From assembly GCA_947478865.1 (NCBI GenBank), contig CANJXF010000043.1, positions 1-35,461 on the forward strand: 35,461 bases of DNA, read 5' to 3'. The notes below the pieces were generated by a model. That model ran no database searches. It worked only from the letters and a program-made list of their open reading frames with translations, and was not told where the DNA came from. Both the position numbers and the translations under genes were made by a program. Positions within the stretch are counted from its first letter, which is position 1; each line of letters starts with the position of its first letter. Source of the DNA: Verrucomicrobiales bacterium (GTDB taxonomy: Bacteria; Verrucomicrobiota; Verrucomicrobiia; Limisphaerales; CANJXF01). This document shows, piece after piece, positions 7,521-16,390 of this stretch.

Positions 7521-8512
7521 GGCAATTTTCTCCAGACAGTTTGGCTTAGAATGATCTCCAGCAGCAGCACGACAAGTCCCGCGAGAATCGCCCAGGCAAA
7601 GAGTTCCTCATATTGCCGATATTTTTTCACGTCCATTTCGGTTTTTTCCAACCGATCAATCTCGGCATAAATTTTCCGCAGGTTATCCGAGTTATCGGCG
7701 CGGAAGTATTTTCCGCCGGTGCGATCGGCCATCTTCGTGAGTGTCTCTTCATCGATATCCACCGCGACCTGTTGATATTCCTTTTGGCCAAACACATTGA
7801 CGTAGGGCATTGGCGCGGTTCCACGGGTGCCAACGCCGATCGTGTACACTTTCACTTTCATGGTTTGCGCAACCTCCGCCGCCGTGAGCGGGGGAACTTT
7901 GCCCGCGTTGTTCTGGCCGTCGGTCATCAGAATGACAATTTTACTTTTTGATTTCAGATCCCGCAGACGATTCAGCGCGGAGGTCAGGGCCGAGCCGATG
8001 GCGGTGCGATCCTCGATCATCCCAAGGTAAAGACGATCGAGATTTTGCCGGAGGAAATCGTGATCGAGCGTCAACGGTGAAGCGATGTAGGCGCGCCCGG
8101 CGAAAGCGACAAGGCCAATTCGATCAGCCGGGCGGTGATCAATAAATTTTTGCAACACGTCTTTGGCAATCGTGAGGCGGTTGACCCGTTTGCGCTCTAT
8201 TTCAAAATCTTCCGCTGCCATGCTTCCAGAAAGATCGACCGCCACCACGATATCGATTCCGCTGGCGCGACTGCTCGATTCGCCTTTGATAAATCGTGGT
8301 TGCGCGAGGGCGATGATGAACAGCGTGAGCGCTACCCAACGAAGCATCAGCAAGATTCGTCCGGCTCGTGAACGGGTCAGACCAGAAAGGGGTTTCACCA
8401 ATTGTACCGACGAATAAAGAAACGCCGAATTCTGCCCGCGCTTGCCTTGCAGCCAGGCCAGAATCGGCAGTAGCAAGAGCAGCAGGAGAAGGTATGGATG
8501 GGCGAAGCTCAT
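7517..8512 (-). CDS. batA: BatA-type VWA membrane protein
   Basis: The 331 aa begin MSFAHPYLLLLLLLLPILAW, a first membrane segment, with a second at about 52-70. The VWA domain follows with a complete metal site: DLSGS at 93-97, the Thr of DRTAIGSAL, and MTDGQNN. A C-terminal membrane segment (LFAWAILAGLVVLLLEIIL) anchors it. The VWA domain should face the periplasm. The ATG at 8512 overlaps the upstream stop as ATGA, which decides the start; an upstream in-frame ATG would read through a heptanucleotide repeat and is rejected. Bat operons usually also carry a MoxR ATPase and a DUF58 protein; neither is found here. Confidence 0.9.
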   Translation of the reverse strand: MSFAHPYLLLLLLLLPILAWLQGKRGQNSAFLYSSVQLVKPLSGLTRSRAGRILLMLRWVALTLFIIALAQPRFIKGESSSRASGIDIVVAVDLSGSMAAEDFEIERKRVNRLTIAKDVLQKFIDHRPADRIGLVAFAGRAYIASPLTLDHDFLRQNLDRLYLGMIEDRTAIGSALTSALNRLRDLKSKSKIVILMTDGQNNAGKVPPLTAAEVAQTMKVKVYTIGVGTRGTAPMPYVNVFGQKEYQQVAVDIDEETLTKMADRTGGKYFRADNSDNLRKIYAEIDRLEKTEMDVKKYRQYEELFAWAILAGLVVLLLEIILSQTVWRKLP

Positions 8513-9087
8513 TTGGCGGCGGTGAGGGTCGAGGGTCGAGGGTCGAGGGTTGGAGGTTCGGTTTCGTCGATCAGCCGCAATGCGCAATCATGGAGATCGC
8601 GCAATTCTGCTTCGGTGGGTTCGTAGCGCGCAAATTTCACGAGGTCGCAGCGCGAAAGAAATTCGCCGAGACTTTGTTTCTGGTCGGGCGTCAACAATTC
8701 CGTGCCTTGCAGTTCATGAAGAAATTCCTCGGTCGTCCGATCCGGCGCGTGGAAACTGAATCGCTCCTCGAGATAAACACGGATCGTATCGGCGACCGTG
8801 ACTGTGAACGGCACCGGGTCGGAAATTATGGCAAATGCCTCCTGCAAGCGTTGGCGGGCGCGAACGTGAGGCGGAATCGCGGGAACGATTTTCGCTTCAG
8901 CCTGTTTCTGGTTCCAAAGTCGCCAAAGAAAATAGGCAAGCGCACAACTGAGCAGAACGCCCAGCGTCCACCCAAGCCACAACCAGGGATTCGGAATATC
9001 CACCGGGGCTTTGATGTCATGCAGAGTCAATTCCGCCAGGTTGGTGGCAGATGGGGCAGGGATGACGAGCGCCGAATTTGTGTTCAT
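8509..9087 (-). CDS. DUF4381-like membrane protein of the Bat operon
   Basis: This 192-residue protein has a short N-terminal part with a P-rich stretch, one membrane segment at about 35-58 (WLWLGWTLGVLLSCALAYFL), and a helical cytoplasmic domain with VADTIRVYLEERFSFHAPDRTTEEFL and LGEFLSRCDLVKFARYEPTEAE. This layout matches the DUF4381 family, single-pass proteins found between MoxR/DUF58 and BatA. Its exact role is not known; it probably assembles with the VWA proteins. Its last codons consist of a heptanucleotide repeat and read TLDPRPSTLTAAK. The stop overlaps the BatA start. It heads the recognisable operon. Confidence 0.8.
   Translation of the reverse strand: MNTNSALVIPAPSATNLAELTLHDIKAPVDIPNPWLWLGWTLGVLLSCALAYFLWRLWNQKQAEAKIVPAIPPHVRARQRLQEAFAIISDPVPFTVTVADTIRVYLEERFSFHAPDRTTEEFLHELQGTELLTPDQKQSLGEFLSRCDLVKFARYEPTEAELRDLHDCALRLIDETEPPTLDPRPSTLTAAK
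8524..8551. repeat. Heptanucleotide tandem repeat (GAGGGTC x4)
   Basis: Three exact copies of GAGGGTC (8524-8544) and a fourth with one change (GAGGGTT, 8545-8551) lie inside the last codons of the DUF4381-like gene. Because 7 is not a multiple of 3, gain or loss of a copy shifts the frame and would disturb the ATGA coupling to batA. Confidence 0.85.
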
Positions 9088-9467
9088 GTCACGGCTTGTT
9101 TGACCGGAAACTGTTTTTTGCGTTCACGCGAACCGGTGAAATTTTATTCGCTGCGGCCGCGAGGTAAAACTGTTGTTTGCCGGGATGAAAATTCCCATTT
9201 CCGACGATCGGTTCTTGAACACGTTGAATTGCACAGTTCCAAGAATAGCATTCGTCATGGGCTTTTCGGAAAACAAAAAATCAATGCGATGGTTTGCCAT
9301 GGGTAACTCGGATCGGAATTGAACCGGCGGACTCGCTGGCCTTTGGCGATCAGGAATACGCATCGGCTTTCGACGCAAACGCGGGCAGGGATTACGCTGA
9401 ATTTTAGGAAAACAATTTTTCTTACTGCGCTGGAGTCATTTGGACGTCGACGCCTTTGCTGGAAAAT
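9088..9467. other. Intergenic region without a supported gene
   Basis: 380 bp between the Bat operon and the small unknown gene. A minus-strand open frame of 84 codons (9124-9378) has no recognisable domain, no ribosome-binding site and no conserved look, so it is not called. A T-arm-like stretch near 9316-9327 does not fold into a tRNA. The last 45 bp could be an out-of-frame extension of the next gene (see findings). Confidence 0.4.
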
Positions 9468-9779
9468 TTAGAGGTGGTGCAACTCAGGCGCCGCCTCTCG
9501 CACTTTGCGGACCCAGCGTTGAAAAATCATTCGCGCCGCCTCGTGGCACTCTTCTGGTGCAACTGACTCGGTAATCGTCTGGTCCGACGGCAACCAAGCG
9601 GCGCGAAAATGCCGCTCCTTGACCAGCACGCTGGCCGGGCGCAGGAACGACTCCAGCTTTACGACCAGCCGGCCGGCGACTTCATCAAAGTCCGCATCCG
9701 CCGAGACGCAAACTTCGCAAGTGCCTTCCGGCGTTTCCACCGTGCCCAGCACTTCGCTCGTATCGATTACGCGTTTCAT
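9468..9779 (-). CDS. Hypothetical protein, 103 aa
   Basis: I do not recognise the family. The protein is soluble with no signal peptide or membrane segment. It starts MKRVIDTSEVLGTVETPEG and continues with alternating hydrophobic residues (TCEVCVSADADFDEVAGRLVVKLESFL) that suggest beta-strands followed by helices. The second half has EECHEAARMIFQRWVRKVREAAPE, likely an amphipathic helix. It lies 82 bp downstream of the DUF1501 gene on the same strand and may be co-transcribed, though nothing shows a functional link. A one-base shift just before the stop would extend it by 15 residues ending in VDVQMTPAQ, so the 3' end may be frameshifted. Confidence 0.6.
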   Translation of the reverse strand: MKRVIDTSEVLGTVETPEGTCEVCVSADADFDEVAGRLVVKLESFLRPASVLVKERHFRAAWLPSDQTITESVAPEECHEAARMIFQRWVRKVREAAPELHHL

Positions 9780-9861
9780 TTTTTAAATATGTAACCAGGG
9801 AAGAATGCCTTTTACGACCGCGCCCATTGTCGTTGTTCTCAGCGGCAAACCTCAATCTATT

Positions 9862-11328
9862 TTAGCTTATGATCTGGTGGACAACCTCTCCATATACGTC
9901 AGTGAGGCGGATGTCGCGGCCGCTGAACCGATAGGTCAAACGGGTGTGATCCAGCCCGAGCAAGTGCAGGAGCGTCGCGTGCAGGTCATGCATTTCAAGC
10001 TTATCGACGACCGCCTTGTAGCCCCAGTCGTCGGTCTCGCCAAAACTCGTTCCGCTCTTCACTCCGGCGCCGGCCATCCAGACGGAGAATCCAAATTCGT
10101 TGTGGTCGCGACCATCGGAGCCTTGGGCAAATGGAGTCCGGCCAAATTCGCCTGAAAACACCACCAGCGTATCCTCCAGCAAACCGCGCTGCTTCAAATC
10201 GACCAGCAGCCCCCGGATGGGTTGGTCCACTGCGCGCGCATTTTCTCCATGATTTTTCGTTAAATTGCTATGGGCATCCCAGCGGTCGTAGCCGCCTATT
10301 TTCGGGCAGGTCAATTCGATGAAACGCACGCCCCGCTCCACGAGTCGGCGGGCCGTCAGGCATTGCTTGGCATAAGCGCGGGTGAACTCGAAGTCGGATT
10401 CGAACCCGTAGAGCTTCTTGGTTTCTTTGGTTTCACCGTCGAGGTTCAGGAGATCCGGCACGGTCAATTGCATGCGCGCGGCCAATTCATGATTGGCAAT
10501 GGCTGATTCCAACGCGTCCAGGTGTCCCGCTTGTTGCAACGTTTGTTCATCCAGATCGCGAATGAGCGACGTCTTTAACCGTTGGAGCTGCGGAGATTTT
10601 TCGGTTGCGCGAATGTTGGCCAGCGGCGGGTCTTGAGATCCAAATACCGAAGCCTGATAGGTGGCGGGAAGGAATCCGTTGTTAAAATTGTCCATGCCGC
10701 CGGAGGGAATCAAACCGCCATTGAGCAGGACGAACCCTGGCACGTCCTGATTTTCGCTGCCCAATCCATACGTCGCCCACGCCCCCATGCTCGGGCGACC
10801 TTGCAGCCCGGTGCCGGTGTGCAGGAAATAATTGGCGCTGGTATGCTCCGGGAATTTCGAGGTCATCGACTTGATGACGCAGAGTTGATCTGCTTCCTCG
10901 GCAATTTGCGGAAACAAATCGCTGACCCAAAGCCCGCTCTGGCCGCGCTGAGAGAATTTCCACGGCGACTTCATTACCTTGCCGATGTTCGCGAACTGGG
11001 TTTTCTCAAGTTTACCAATCGCTTGGCGGGGATCTTCGCCGTGATGTTTTTCCAGCAGCGGTTTGTAATCGAAGCTATCGACCTGCGACACGCCGCCATC
11101 CATGTAGAGGAAAATAATGCTGCGCGCGCGAGGTTTGAAATGCGGCGCACGCGGGGCGAGCGGATTGGAACGAGGTGTGCCGCCGTGAAGCAAATTCTCG
11201 CCGAACAACGCCGAAAACGCCAGCGAGGCAAACCCTCCCGCGAAATTCTTCAGCAACGCGCGACGGCTGAGGGTGGTATGAAAGGGTTTAGCGGACATAA
11301 ATAAATTCTTTGACTCCAAAGAGTGCAT
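9862..11328 (-). CDS. DUF1501 exported protein (sulfatase-like fold)
   Basis: DUF1501 proteins have an alkaline-phosphatase/sulfatase-like fold, carry Tat-type signals and are abundant in Planctomycetes and Verrucomicrobiota; substrates are unknown. The N-terminus has SRRALLKNFAGGFASLAFSAL, a twin-arginine-like signal. Family motifs follow: FLYMDGGVSQVDSFDYKP, HTGTGLQGRPSMGAWATYGLG, VVFSGEFGRTPFAQG with GRDHNE, and the C-terminal HDLHATLLHLLGLDHTRLTYRFSGRD. The start at 11328 has GGAGG 6 nt upstream and overlaps the PSD1 gene by 41 nt. A second ATG at 11298 (478 aa) gives a more typical Tat n-region. Overlap with the upstream PSD1 gene implies coupled expression, the usual arrangement for these partners. 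Confidence 0.92.
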   Translation of the reverse strand: MHSLESKNLFMSAKPFHTTLSRRALLKNFAGGFASLAFSALFGENLLHGGTPRSNPLAPRAPHFKPRARSIIFLYMDGGVSQVDSFDYKPLLEKHHGEDPRQAIGKLEKTQFANIGKVMKSPWKFSQRGQSGLWVSDLFPQIAEEADQLCVIKSMTSKFPEHTSANYFLHTGTGLQGRPSMGAWATYGLGSENQDVPGFVLLNGGLIPSGGMDNFNNGFLPATYQASVFGSQDPPLANIRATEKSPQLQRLKTSLIRDLDEQTLQQAGHLDALESAIANHELAARMQLTVPDLLNLDGETKETKKLYGFESDFEFTRAYAKQCLTARRLVERGVRFIELTCPKIGGYDRWDAHSNLTKNHGENARAVDQPIRGLLVDLKQRGLLEDTLVVFSGEFGRTPFAQGSDGRDHNEFGFSVWMAGAGVKSGTSFGETDDWGYKAVVDKLEMHDLHATLLHLLGLDHTRLTYRFSGRDIRLTDVYGEVVHQIIS

Positions 11329-14300
11329 GGCAAACCTCCGTCCAGGAATCCAGCTTTGCCGTTTCCTTCGCGGTAGTCTCGCCCACTTCGCGCAGGGTTG
11401 CGAGGCAGCGGGCCAGTTCCGTCGCCGAAGGTTCCCGGCTGAAGGCGGCCTGGAAAAGGTGGCGGATGCATTCTTCGGATGATGCTCCGGGCGTTTCGGA
11501 TAAAAGGTGTTTGGCCCAGACCTCCGCCTGTTGATGGACGAACGGGTCGTTCATCAGAAACAGCATCTGGCCAGGCACGTTGGAAACATTGCGCCGGCCC
11601 ACTGTGGTGAAAGGAGTAGGGGTGTCGAATGCGGTCATCATCATCGGGAGAAAATTGCGGCGCGCGGCCACGTAGAGACTGCGGCGGCCATCTCCATCGA
11701 GCGGTCCGCGCTCGCTCCGGAGGCCTCGCGCCTCGACAAATTGTGAAGGGTGCAGGGGCACCGACGCGCCGAACATTCGCCGGTCAAGGCGCCCGGAGAC
11801 GCTCAGCATCGCATCGCGGATGGCTTCGCCTTCGAGGCGTTTTAGATTCATGCGATGCAGGAGCAGGTTCTCAGGATCGCGTTCTTCGGCCTTGGCGTCG
11901 GCCGGTTTGCTCGACATGGCGAACGTGCGTGAAAGGACGAGGCGACGAATCAGATGTTTGATCGACCAATGATCTTCTTCGACGAAAGTTGCGGACAAGT
12001 CGTCGAGCAATTCCGGATGAGTCGGACGTTGGCCAAGCCAGCCGAAATTGTCCACGGATGCAACGATGCCCCGGCCGAAGAGGTGATGCCAGATGCGGTT
12101 GACCAGCACGCGGGCTACGAGTGGGTTGGACGGGCTGGTCATGGCGTCAGCCAATTGTTTCCGGCCGCTGCCATAGTCGCAAGCGATTGGCTCGGGACCG
12201 GCGATGGCTTCCAGAAATCGACGCGGGACGAGTCCTTTTGGAGTTTGATGCTTGCCGCGGATTAGAAGGTATTCGTCCACGCCATTGCCTTCCATCATGG
12301 CGGGCGCAGTCCGTGATTTCCACTGGATGCGGCTGATGAGCGGCTCGCGTTCCTTTAGATAATCGAGGATGGAGCCAGCCACGGGGATTGGCCATTCGCC
12401 GTCCTTGCCGGAAAATAATTCAGGACGCTGGGCCAGCCAGTTTTTGAGTTCGAGCGATTGCGAGGAATTCGTGTTTCCGGAAGGGGATTTAAAAATCTCC
12501 TGATACGCAGCCGCAACTTCATCGGGTGAAACTAGTTTTCGCGTGGACAAGATTTCCGCAAAATACTGGCCGAGCGACGGTGGGTCCGTTGGCGGCTGCT
12601 CGGATTCAACGATCAAAGCGACCGCGGTATCGAATTCGCCAGCTGGGGAGAATTCAACGGCAACGCGATGGCCCTGATATTCCGTTAGATCTTGCGACAC
12701 CCAATGCCAGCGGTCTTTATAGCTCCACTCGCGTACCTGCGCCGTATGGACAGGGCCGGTGACCAGGCGTTGCGAATCGACCGAGGCGAGGATTCGTCCG
12801 CTGCCCCGCACCAGATAATGGATTTTGCCACTGGTCAGTTCGAATTTTGGGGATCGCACCATCACCCCGTCGCGCTGCCAGCTTCCGAACATCGCCGGCT
12901 CGCGTTCGACGCCTGGGCTGAGATCGAGGTCGCGCCAGTCCGGGTTCGACTGCGCCGATCCACGGGTGGCGATGCGGAGCGCTGAACCGTTTGTGCCATG
13001 CGGGGCTATAAATTGCAGTTCACCTGGACGAACCGGCGCGAGGCCGAAGCCAACCCCGTCCGCAAACCATTCGTGAGCGCCGAGTTTTCCGAAATCGACC
13101 ACGATGCGCGCGCCATCGGGTAAGCCAACTTCGCTCGACAGGACGGCAACTTTCTCGGGCTTGCTGTCCTTCGAGAAGGCCGCGGACGCGAGCGGTTGAA
13201 GCGCATCGTCGGGATTGTTTACGGAGTTTAAAACTGCGGCCGTCCACTGGCTGAGAATATTCGTTTCCAGAGAATAAGTTGTCGCGAGACGAACGACGGA
13301 TTCCCTGATGGCGGGCGGAAATTGCGCTGGGCGGATACGAGCGCCGGCTTTGGGAGCGACATTGGTATCCGCTTTGGCCGCCTCCGCTGCGGTGGATAAA
13401 TAATCCTTTAGTTTCGAGAGCACCGGAGCTTGAGCTGTCACGATTTTCGCGTTGAGGTTCGTGGACCATCGGCCTTGCAGAGCCTTCAACTGAGGCGCCA
13501 CGGCGCGCTCGTTTTCCAAAGTTTCAAAGCGCGCCAACCGCTGGCCTGAGCTGAGGAAGAATCCAGCCAAGGCGTAATAATCGCGCTGCGGAATCGCGTC
13601 GAATTTATGATCGTGGCAGCGCGCGCACGAAACCGTCAGACCGAGAAATGTCTTCGTCATCACGTCGATGCGATTATCTATCCGGTCGTTTTCATCCTGG
13701 CGCGTGTCCACCGGCGCGTGGATTTCTTCGCCGAGAAAAGCCCAGCCCGTGCCCAGGATGGATTCGTTGAAACCCTTCTCCGGGTTGCGCCTCGGTTGGG
13801 CCTGCAAATCTCCCGCAATGTGTTCACGCACAAATGCGTCATAAGGCACATCGGCATTGAGCGCGCGCACGACGTAGTCGCGGTATTCGTAGGCATTGGG
13901 AATAATGAAATCGCTCTCGTGCCCGCGCGACTCCGCGTAGCGAACGAGGTCCAGCCAATGCCGCGCCCAACGTTCGCCAAACTGCGGCGAGGCGAGGAGC
14001 TGATCGACCACCCATTCGCGCGCTTTGGGAGAGCGGTCTTTAAGAAATCTAGCGAGTTCCTCGGGCGAGGGGGGGAGACCAATCAGCGCGAAATAAACCC
14101 GGCGTAACCAGGTCTCCGGCTCGGCGGACGGCGCGGGTTGCAGCCCTTCCTTTTCGAGATGATTCAGGATGAAATAATCCACCGAAGCGAGGGGCCAGGT
14201 GGCGTTTTTGACTGAAGGCGCGCTCTGGCGATGTGGCGTTTCCCAAATCCAGGCCAGCCGCTGCTTGCGCCCCGCGAGATCAAATCCATCTGATTTTTCT

Positions 14301-14704
14301 ACGACGGCGGAGCTCTCTTCTCCCTGCCAGACTGCTCCGTCCCGAATCCAGCGTTCGAAATCCGCCACAACGGCGGCTGGCAATTTCGGCTTTTTCGGCG
14401 GCATCGCGACGTCCTCGTTGCGATGTGAAATCGCCGCGATGAGCAGGCTTGATTCCGGTTTGCCTGATACAAAGGCCGGTCCGGTTTCGCCGCCCTTTAG
14501 CAGGGCGGCACGGCTATCCAAGCGCAAGCCGCCTTTGATTTTCTTGCTCGTCGCGCTGTGGCATTCATAGCAGTTCTCCGCGAGCACAGGGCGAATTTTT
14601 TTCTCGAAGAATTCCCCATCCGGCGTCGCGGCAGCCACGAATGACGACAGCATCGCGGTCGCTATCGTTACGGTCAGGGCTGCTCTGCATGGTGCCATGT
14701 TCAT
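11288..14704 (-). CDS. PSD1-type protein: PSCyt1-DUF1549-DUF1553
   Basis: A large exported protein of 1138 aa. After a signal peptide (about 1-26) comes the planctomycete cytochrome-c-like domain with the haem motif CYECH at 45-49 and the MPPKKPKL segment. DUF1549 (PSCyt2, about 160-400) contains WLRRVYFALIGLPPS, GERWARHWLDLVRYAESRG and a second CxxCH in SCARCHDHKFDAI near residue 365. A central beta-rich region (about 500-690) precedes DUF1553 (PSD1, about 820-1130) with NPLVARVLVNRIWHHLFGRGIV and the closing KEFIYVR. Such proteins pair with DUF1501 proteins and are thought to act in the periplasm, possibly in polysaccharide or redox chemistry; the reaction is not established. An ATG two codons in (14698) is an alternative start. 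Confidence 0.93.
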   Translation of the reverse strand: MNMAPCRAALTVTIATAMLSSFVAAATPDGEFFEKKIRPVLAENCYECHSATSKKIKGGLRLDSRAALLKGGETGPAFVSGKPESSLLIAAISHRNEDVAMPPKKPKLPAAVVADFERWIRDGAVWQGEESSAVVEKSDGFDLAGRKQRLAWIWETPHRQSAPSVKNATWPLASVDYFILNHLEKEGLQPAPSAEPETWLRRVYFALIGLPPSPEELARFLKDRSPKAREWVVDQLLASPQFGERWARHWLDLVRYAESRGHESDFIIPNAYEYRDYVVRALNADVPYDAFVREHIAGDLQAQPRRNPEKGFNESILGTGWAFLGEEIHAPVDTRQDENDRIDNRIDVMTKTFLGLTVSCARCHDHKFDAIPQRDYYALAGFFLSSGQRLARFETLENERAVAPQLKALQGRWSTNLNAKIVTAQAPVLSKLKDYLSTAAEAAKADTNVAPKAGARIRPAQFPPAIRESVVRLATTYSLETNILSQWTAAVLNSVNNPDDALQPLASAAFSKDSKPEKVAVLSSEVGLPDGARIVVDFGKLGAHEWFADGVGFGLAPVRPGELQFIAPHGTNGSALRIATRGSAQSNPDWRDLDLSPGVEREPAMFGSWQRDGVMVRSPKFELTSGKIHYLVRGSGRILASVDSQRLVTGPVHTAQVREWSYKDRWHWVSQDLTEYQGHRVAVEFSPAGEFDTAVALIVESEQPPTDPPSLGQYFAEILSTRKLVSPDEVAAAYQEIFKSPSGNTNSSQSLELKNWLAQRPELFSGKDGEWPIPVAGSILDYLKEREPLISRIQWKSRTAPAMMEGNGVDEYLLIRGKHQTPKGLVPRRFLEAIAGPEPIACDYGSGRKQLADAMTSPSNPLVARVLVNRIWHHLFGRGIVASVDNFGWLGQRPTHPELLDDLSATFVEEDHWSIKHLIRRLVLSRTFAMSSKPADAKAEERDPENLLLHRMNLKRLEGEAIRDAMLSVSGRLDRRMFGASVPLHPSQFVEARGLRSERGPLDGDGRRSLYVAARRNFLPMMMTAFDTPTPFTTVGRRNVSNVPGQMLFLMNDPFVHQQAEVWAKHLLSETPGASSEECIRHLFQAAFSREPSATELARCLATLREVGETTAKETAKLDSWTEVCHALFGVKEFIYVR

Positions 14705-14814
14705 TGTCTTTGGTTCGCAAGCTTACAAAGGATTACAGACGCCTGTGAATTTAATTCGCTTCATCGGATGCATAAAAACCTTTCACCCACGTTCTTTCTT
14801 GGCATTTTTTAATA

Positions 14815-15747
14815 ATGAATACTCAATTTACGCGCTCCGCTCTCATCCTGCTCGCCTTGATGCTGAATGCGGATCCAATTCAAGCCGCCGACGGGACATC
14901 GACTTCGGCCATCCGCCATTCCTACTTGGTCATGGGTGGCAAGACGGCCATCATCGGAGAAGACGGCAAGGCGGAATGGGAGTATAACGGCGGATCACGC
15001 GATGGTTTTGTCCTGCCCAGCGGCAATGTTTTGATCGCCTGGAGCGATCACGTCGAGGAGGTCACGAAAGAAAAGCAGGTGGTTTTCTCCTATAAACGGA
15101 GCAAGGAAAACGGCGAGATTGGCACCACCCAGCGGCTTTACAACGGCAACACGCTCGTCACCGAATTGGGTGCCCGTCCACGACTGCTCGAGGTGAATCC
15201 GAAAGGAGACATCGTCCTCGACGTTCCGTTGCAGCCGGAAACGGACAACGTGCATATGCAAACCCGAATGGCGAGGCAGTTGAAAAACGGCAATTATCTG
15301 GTCCCGCACCTCCTGGCCTTTGCGGTCAAAGAATATTCCCCTGAAGGAAAAGTCGTGCGCGTCTTCAAAACTGATCTCGAGGAGGTCGGCGGTCGCAAAG
15401 CGGAAAACTGGCCGTTTACCGCGATCCGTTTGGACAACGGCAATACCGTCCTCTCCCTCACGCATGGCAACAAGGTGGTGGAGATAAATCCTCTCGGAGA
15501 AATTGTCTGGAAAGTCACCAACGAGGATGTTCATGGATTGTTTCAAGATCCATGCGGTTCACAGCGACTCGCCAATGGCAATACGGTTGTCGGCAGCCAC
15601 GCGGCGAGCAAGGGGATATCGATGGTCGAGTTGACTCGGGAAAAAAAGATCGTCTGGACCAGCGACCATCCACTCGCGGCAGGGGTTCATCATTTTCAGA
15701 TCCTCACCACGAACGGGAAACAGGAACCCGGCATGCCGATGAAATAA
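14815..15747 (+). CDS. Secreted beta-propeller-like repeat protein
   Basis: The 310 aa begin with a signal peptide (MNTQFTRSALILLALMLNADPIQA). The mature part repeats a blade motif of the form L.NGN.L: LPSGNVLI, LYNGNTLV, LKNGNYLV, LDNGNTVL and LANGNTVV. Each is followed by a strand and an I-V-W or V-Y-S type sequence (LGEIVWKV, KIVWTSD). This pattern matches PQQ/arylsulfotransferase-like beta-propellers with at least five blades. No catalytic residues can be assigned. It is divergent from the PSD1 gene with 110 bp between starts, so the two may share regulation. There is no Shine-Dalgarno site; a T-rich stretch precedes the ATG. Confidence 0.75.
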   Translation: MNTQFTRSALILLALMLNADPIQAADGTSTSAIRHSYLVMGGKTAIIGEDGKAEWEYNGGSRDGFVLPSGNVLIAWSDHVEEVTKEKQVVFSYKRSKENGEIGTTQRLYNGNTLVTELGARPRLLEVNPKGDIVLDVPLQPETDNVHMQTRMARQLKNGNYLVPHLLAFAVKEYSPEGKVVRVFKTDLEEVGGRKAENWPFTAIRLDNGNTVLSLTHGNKVVEINPLGEIVWKVTNEDVHGLFQDPCGSQRLANGNTVVGSHAASKGISMVELTREKKIVWTSDHPLAAGVHHFQILTTNGKQEPGMPMK

Positions 15748-15799
15748 GAAACGGATCGACGGTAGCGGCCGCTCGGATTCCCGGATTCTGAACCGCTTG

Positions 15800-15828
15800 A
15801 AACGACTGCTTAAAAAGCACGTCGTTTT
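15800..15828 (+). terminator. Hairpin after the propeller gene
   Basis: AAACGAC-TGCTT pairs with AAGCA-(C bulge)-GTCGTTT around an AAA loop, 12 bp in all, with a short TTTT on the 3' side. It lies 52 nt after the stop at 15747, in the gap before the convergent DoxX gene, and fits an intrinsic terminator with a weak U-run. Confidence 0.6.
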
Positions 15829-15990
15829 GACGGGCTCTTTGAGCATAAAACGAATCCATGCTCGGCTTTTAGGCGATAGCATTTGACTGCCGAGTTTCGA
15901 AGCATTTCCTCACTCACTCTCTTGCGTTTTTGTCGCTCGGCAACGGCGTCGGCGTCCATGCGATCGTAGGCGGAAGCCATCGCCATCACT

Positions 15991-16362
15991 TCACGGTTTC
16001 ACCAAACCGGCGAAAGCCTGGCGATTAGCCCAGACTAAAAAGAGCGCAAGCGCGGCGATCGCAATGGCGAGCGGGAGTCCCGCCGGTTCGAGGAACGCGT
16101 GGAACAACAGGATGTTGGCGATCACCGGTCCAAGCAAAGTTAGACCCAGCGGGACGAATCTTCCCAGGAGCAGGAGCGCGCCGCCGGCGATTTGCAGAAT
16201 CGCGACCACGTAAAAGTAGTGGCTCATAAAGAGCGCTTTCATGAAATCCGCGGCGAGGCCCTGCGGGGGTGGCATTGGAATGAAATGCAGGAAGGCATTC
16301 AGTCCGAACACGACAAAGATTAGTCCCAGCAAACTGCGGGCGATGATGGTAGCTATTTTCAT
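15991..16362 (-). CDS. DoxX-family membrane protein
   Basis: 123 aa with four predicted membrane helices: IIARSLLGLIFVVFGLNAFL, YFYVVAILQIAGGALLLLG, LGLTLLGPVIANILLFHAFL and LAIAIAALALFLVWANR. The pattern GL.FVVFGLN...HF and the closing helix are typical of DoxX. The family includes the small subunit of a thiosulfate:quinone oxidoreductase and E. coli YqjF; most members are uncharacterised but tied to quinone or redox stress. It is the last gene of a minus-strand set, 28 nt after the nitroreductase. Confidence 0.85.
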   Translation of the reverse strand: MKIATIIARSLLGLIFVVFGLNAFLHFIPMPPPQGLAADFMKALFMSHYFYVVAILQIAGGALLLLGRFVPLGLTLLGPVIANILLFHAFLEPAGLPLAIAIAALALFLVWANRQAFAGLVKP

Positions 16363-16390
16363 ATTTCAAATCGGGTGGTTAAGCCTGTTC

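Noticed and set aside
8368-9306. Plus-strand 312-codon open frame
   Set aside because: It is antisense to the DUF4381-like and batA genes, whose domains and ATGA overlap are convincing; its product is Arg/Phe-rich shadow sequence.
9300-9345. T-arm-like sequence (GGTTCAATTCC on the minus strand) suggesting a tRNA
   Set aside because: The T-stem has a mismatch, and I could not pair an acceptor stem or find D and anticodon arms at the right distances.
9124-9378. Minus-strand 84-codon frame upstream of the Bat operon
   Set aside because: No recognisable domain, signal or ribosome-binding site, and no operon-like spacing to its neighbours.
10582-11304. Plus-strand 240-codon open frame
   Set aside because: Antisense to the conserved DUF1501 domain; no domain of its own.
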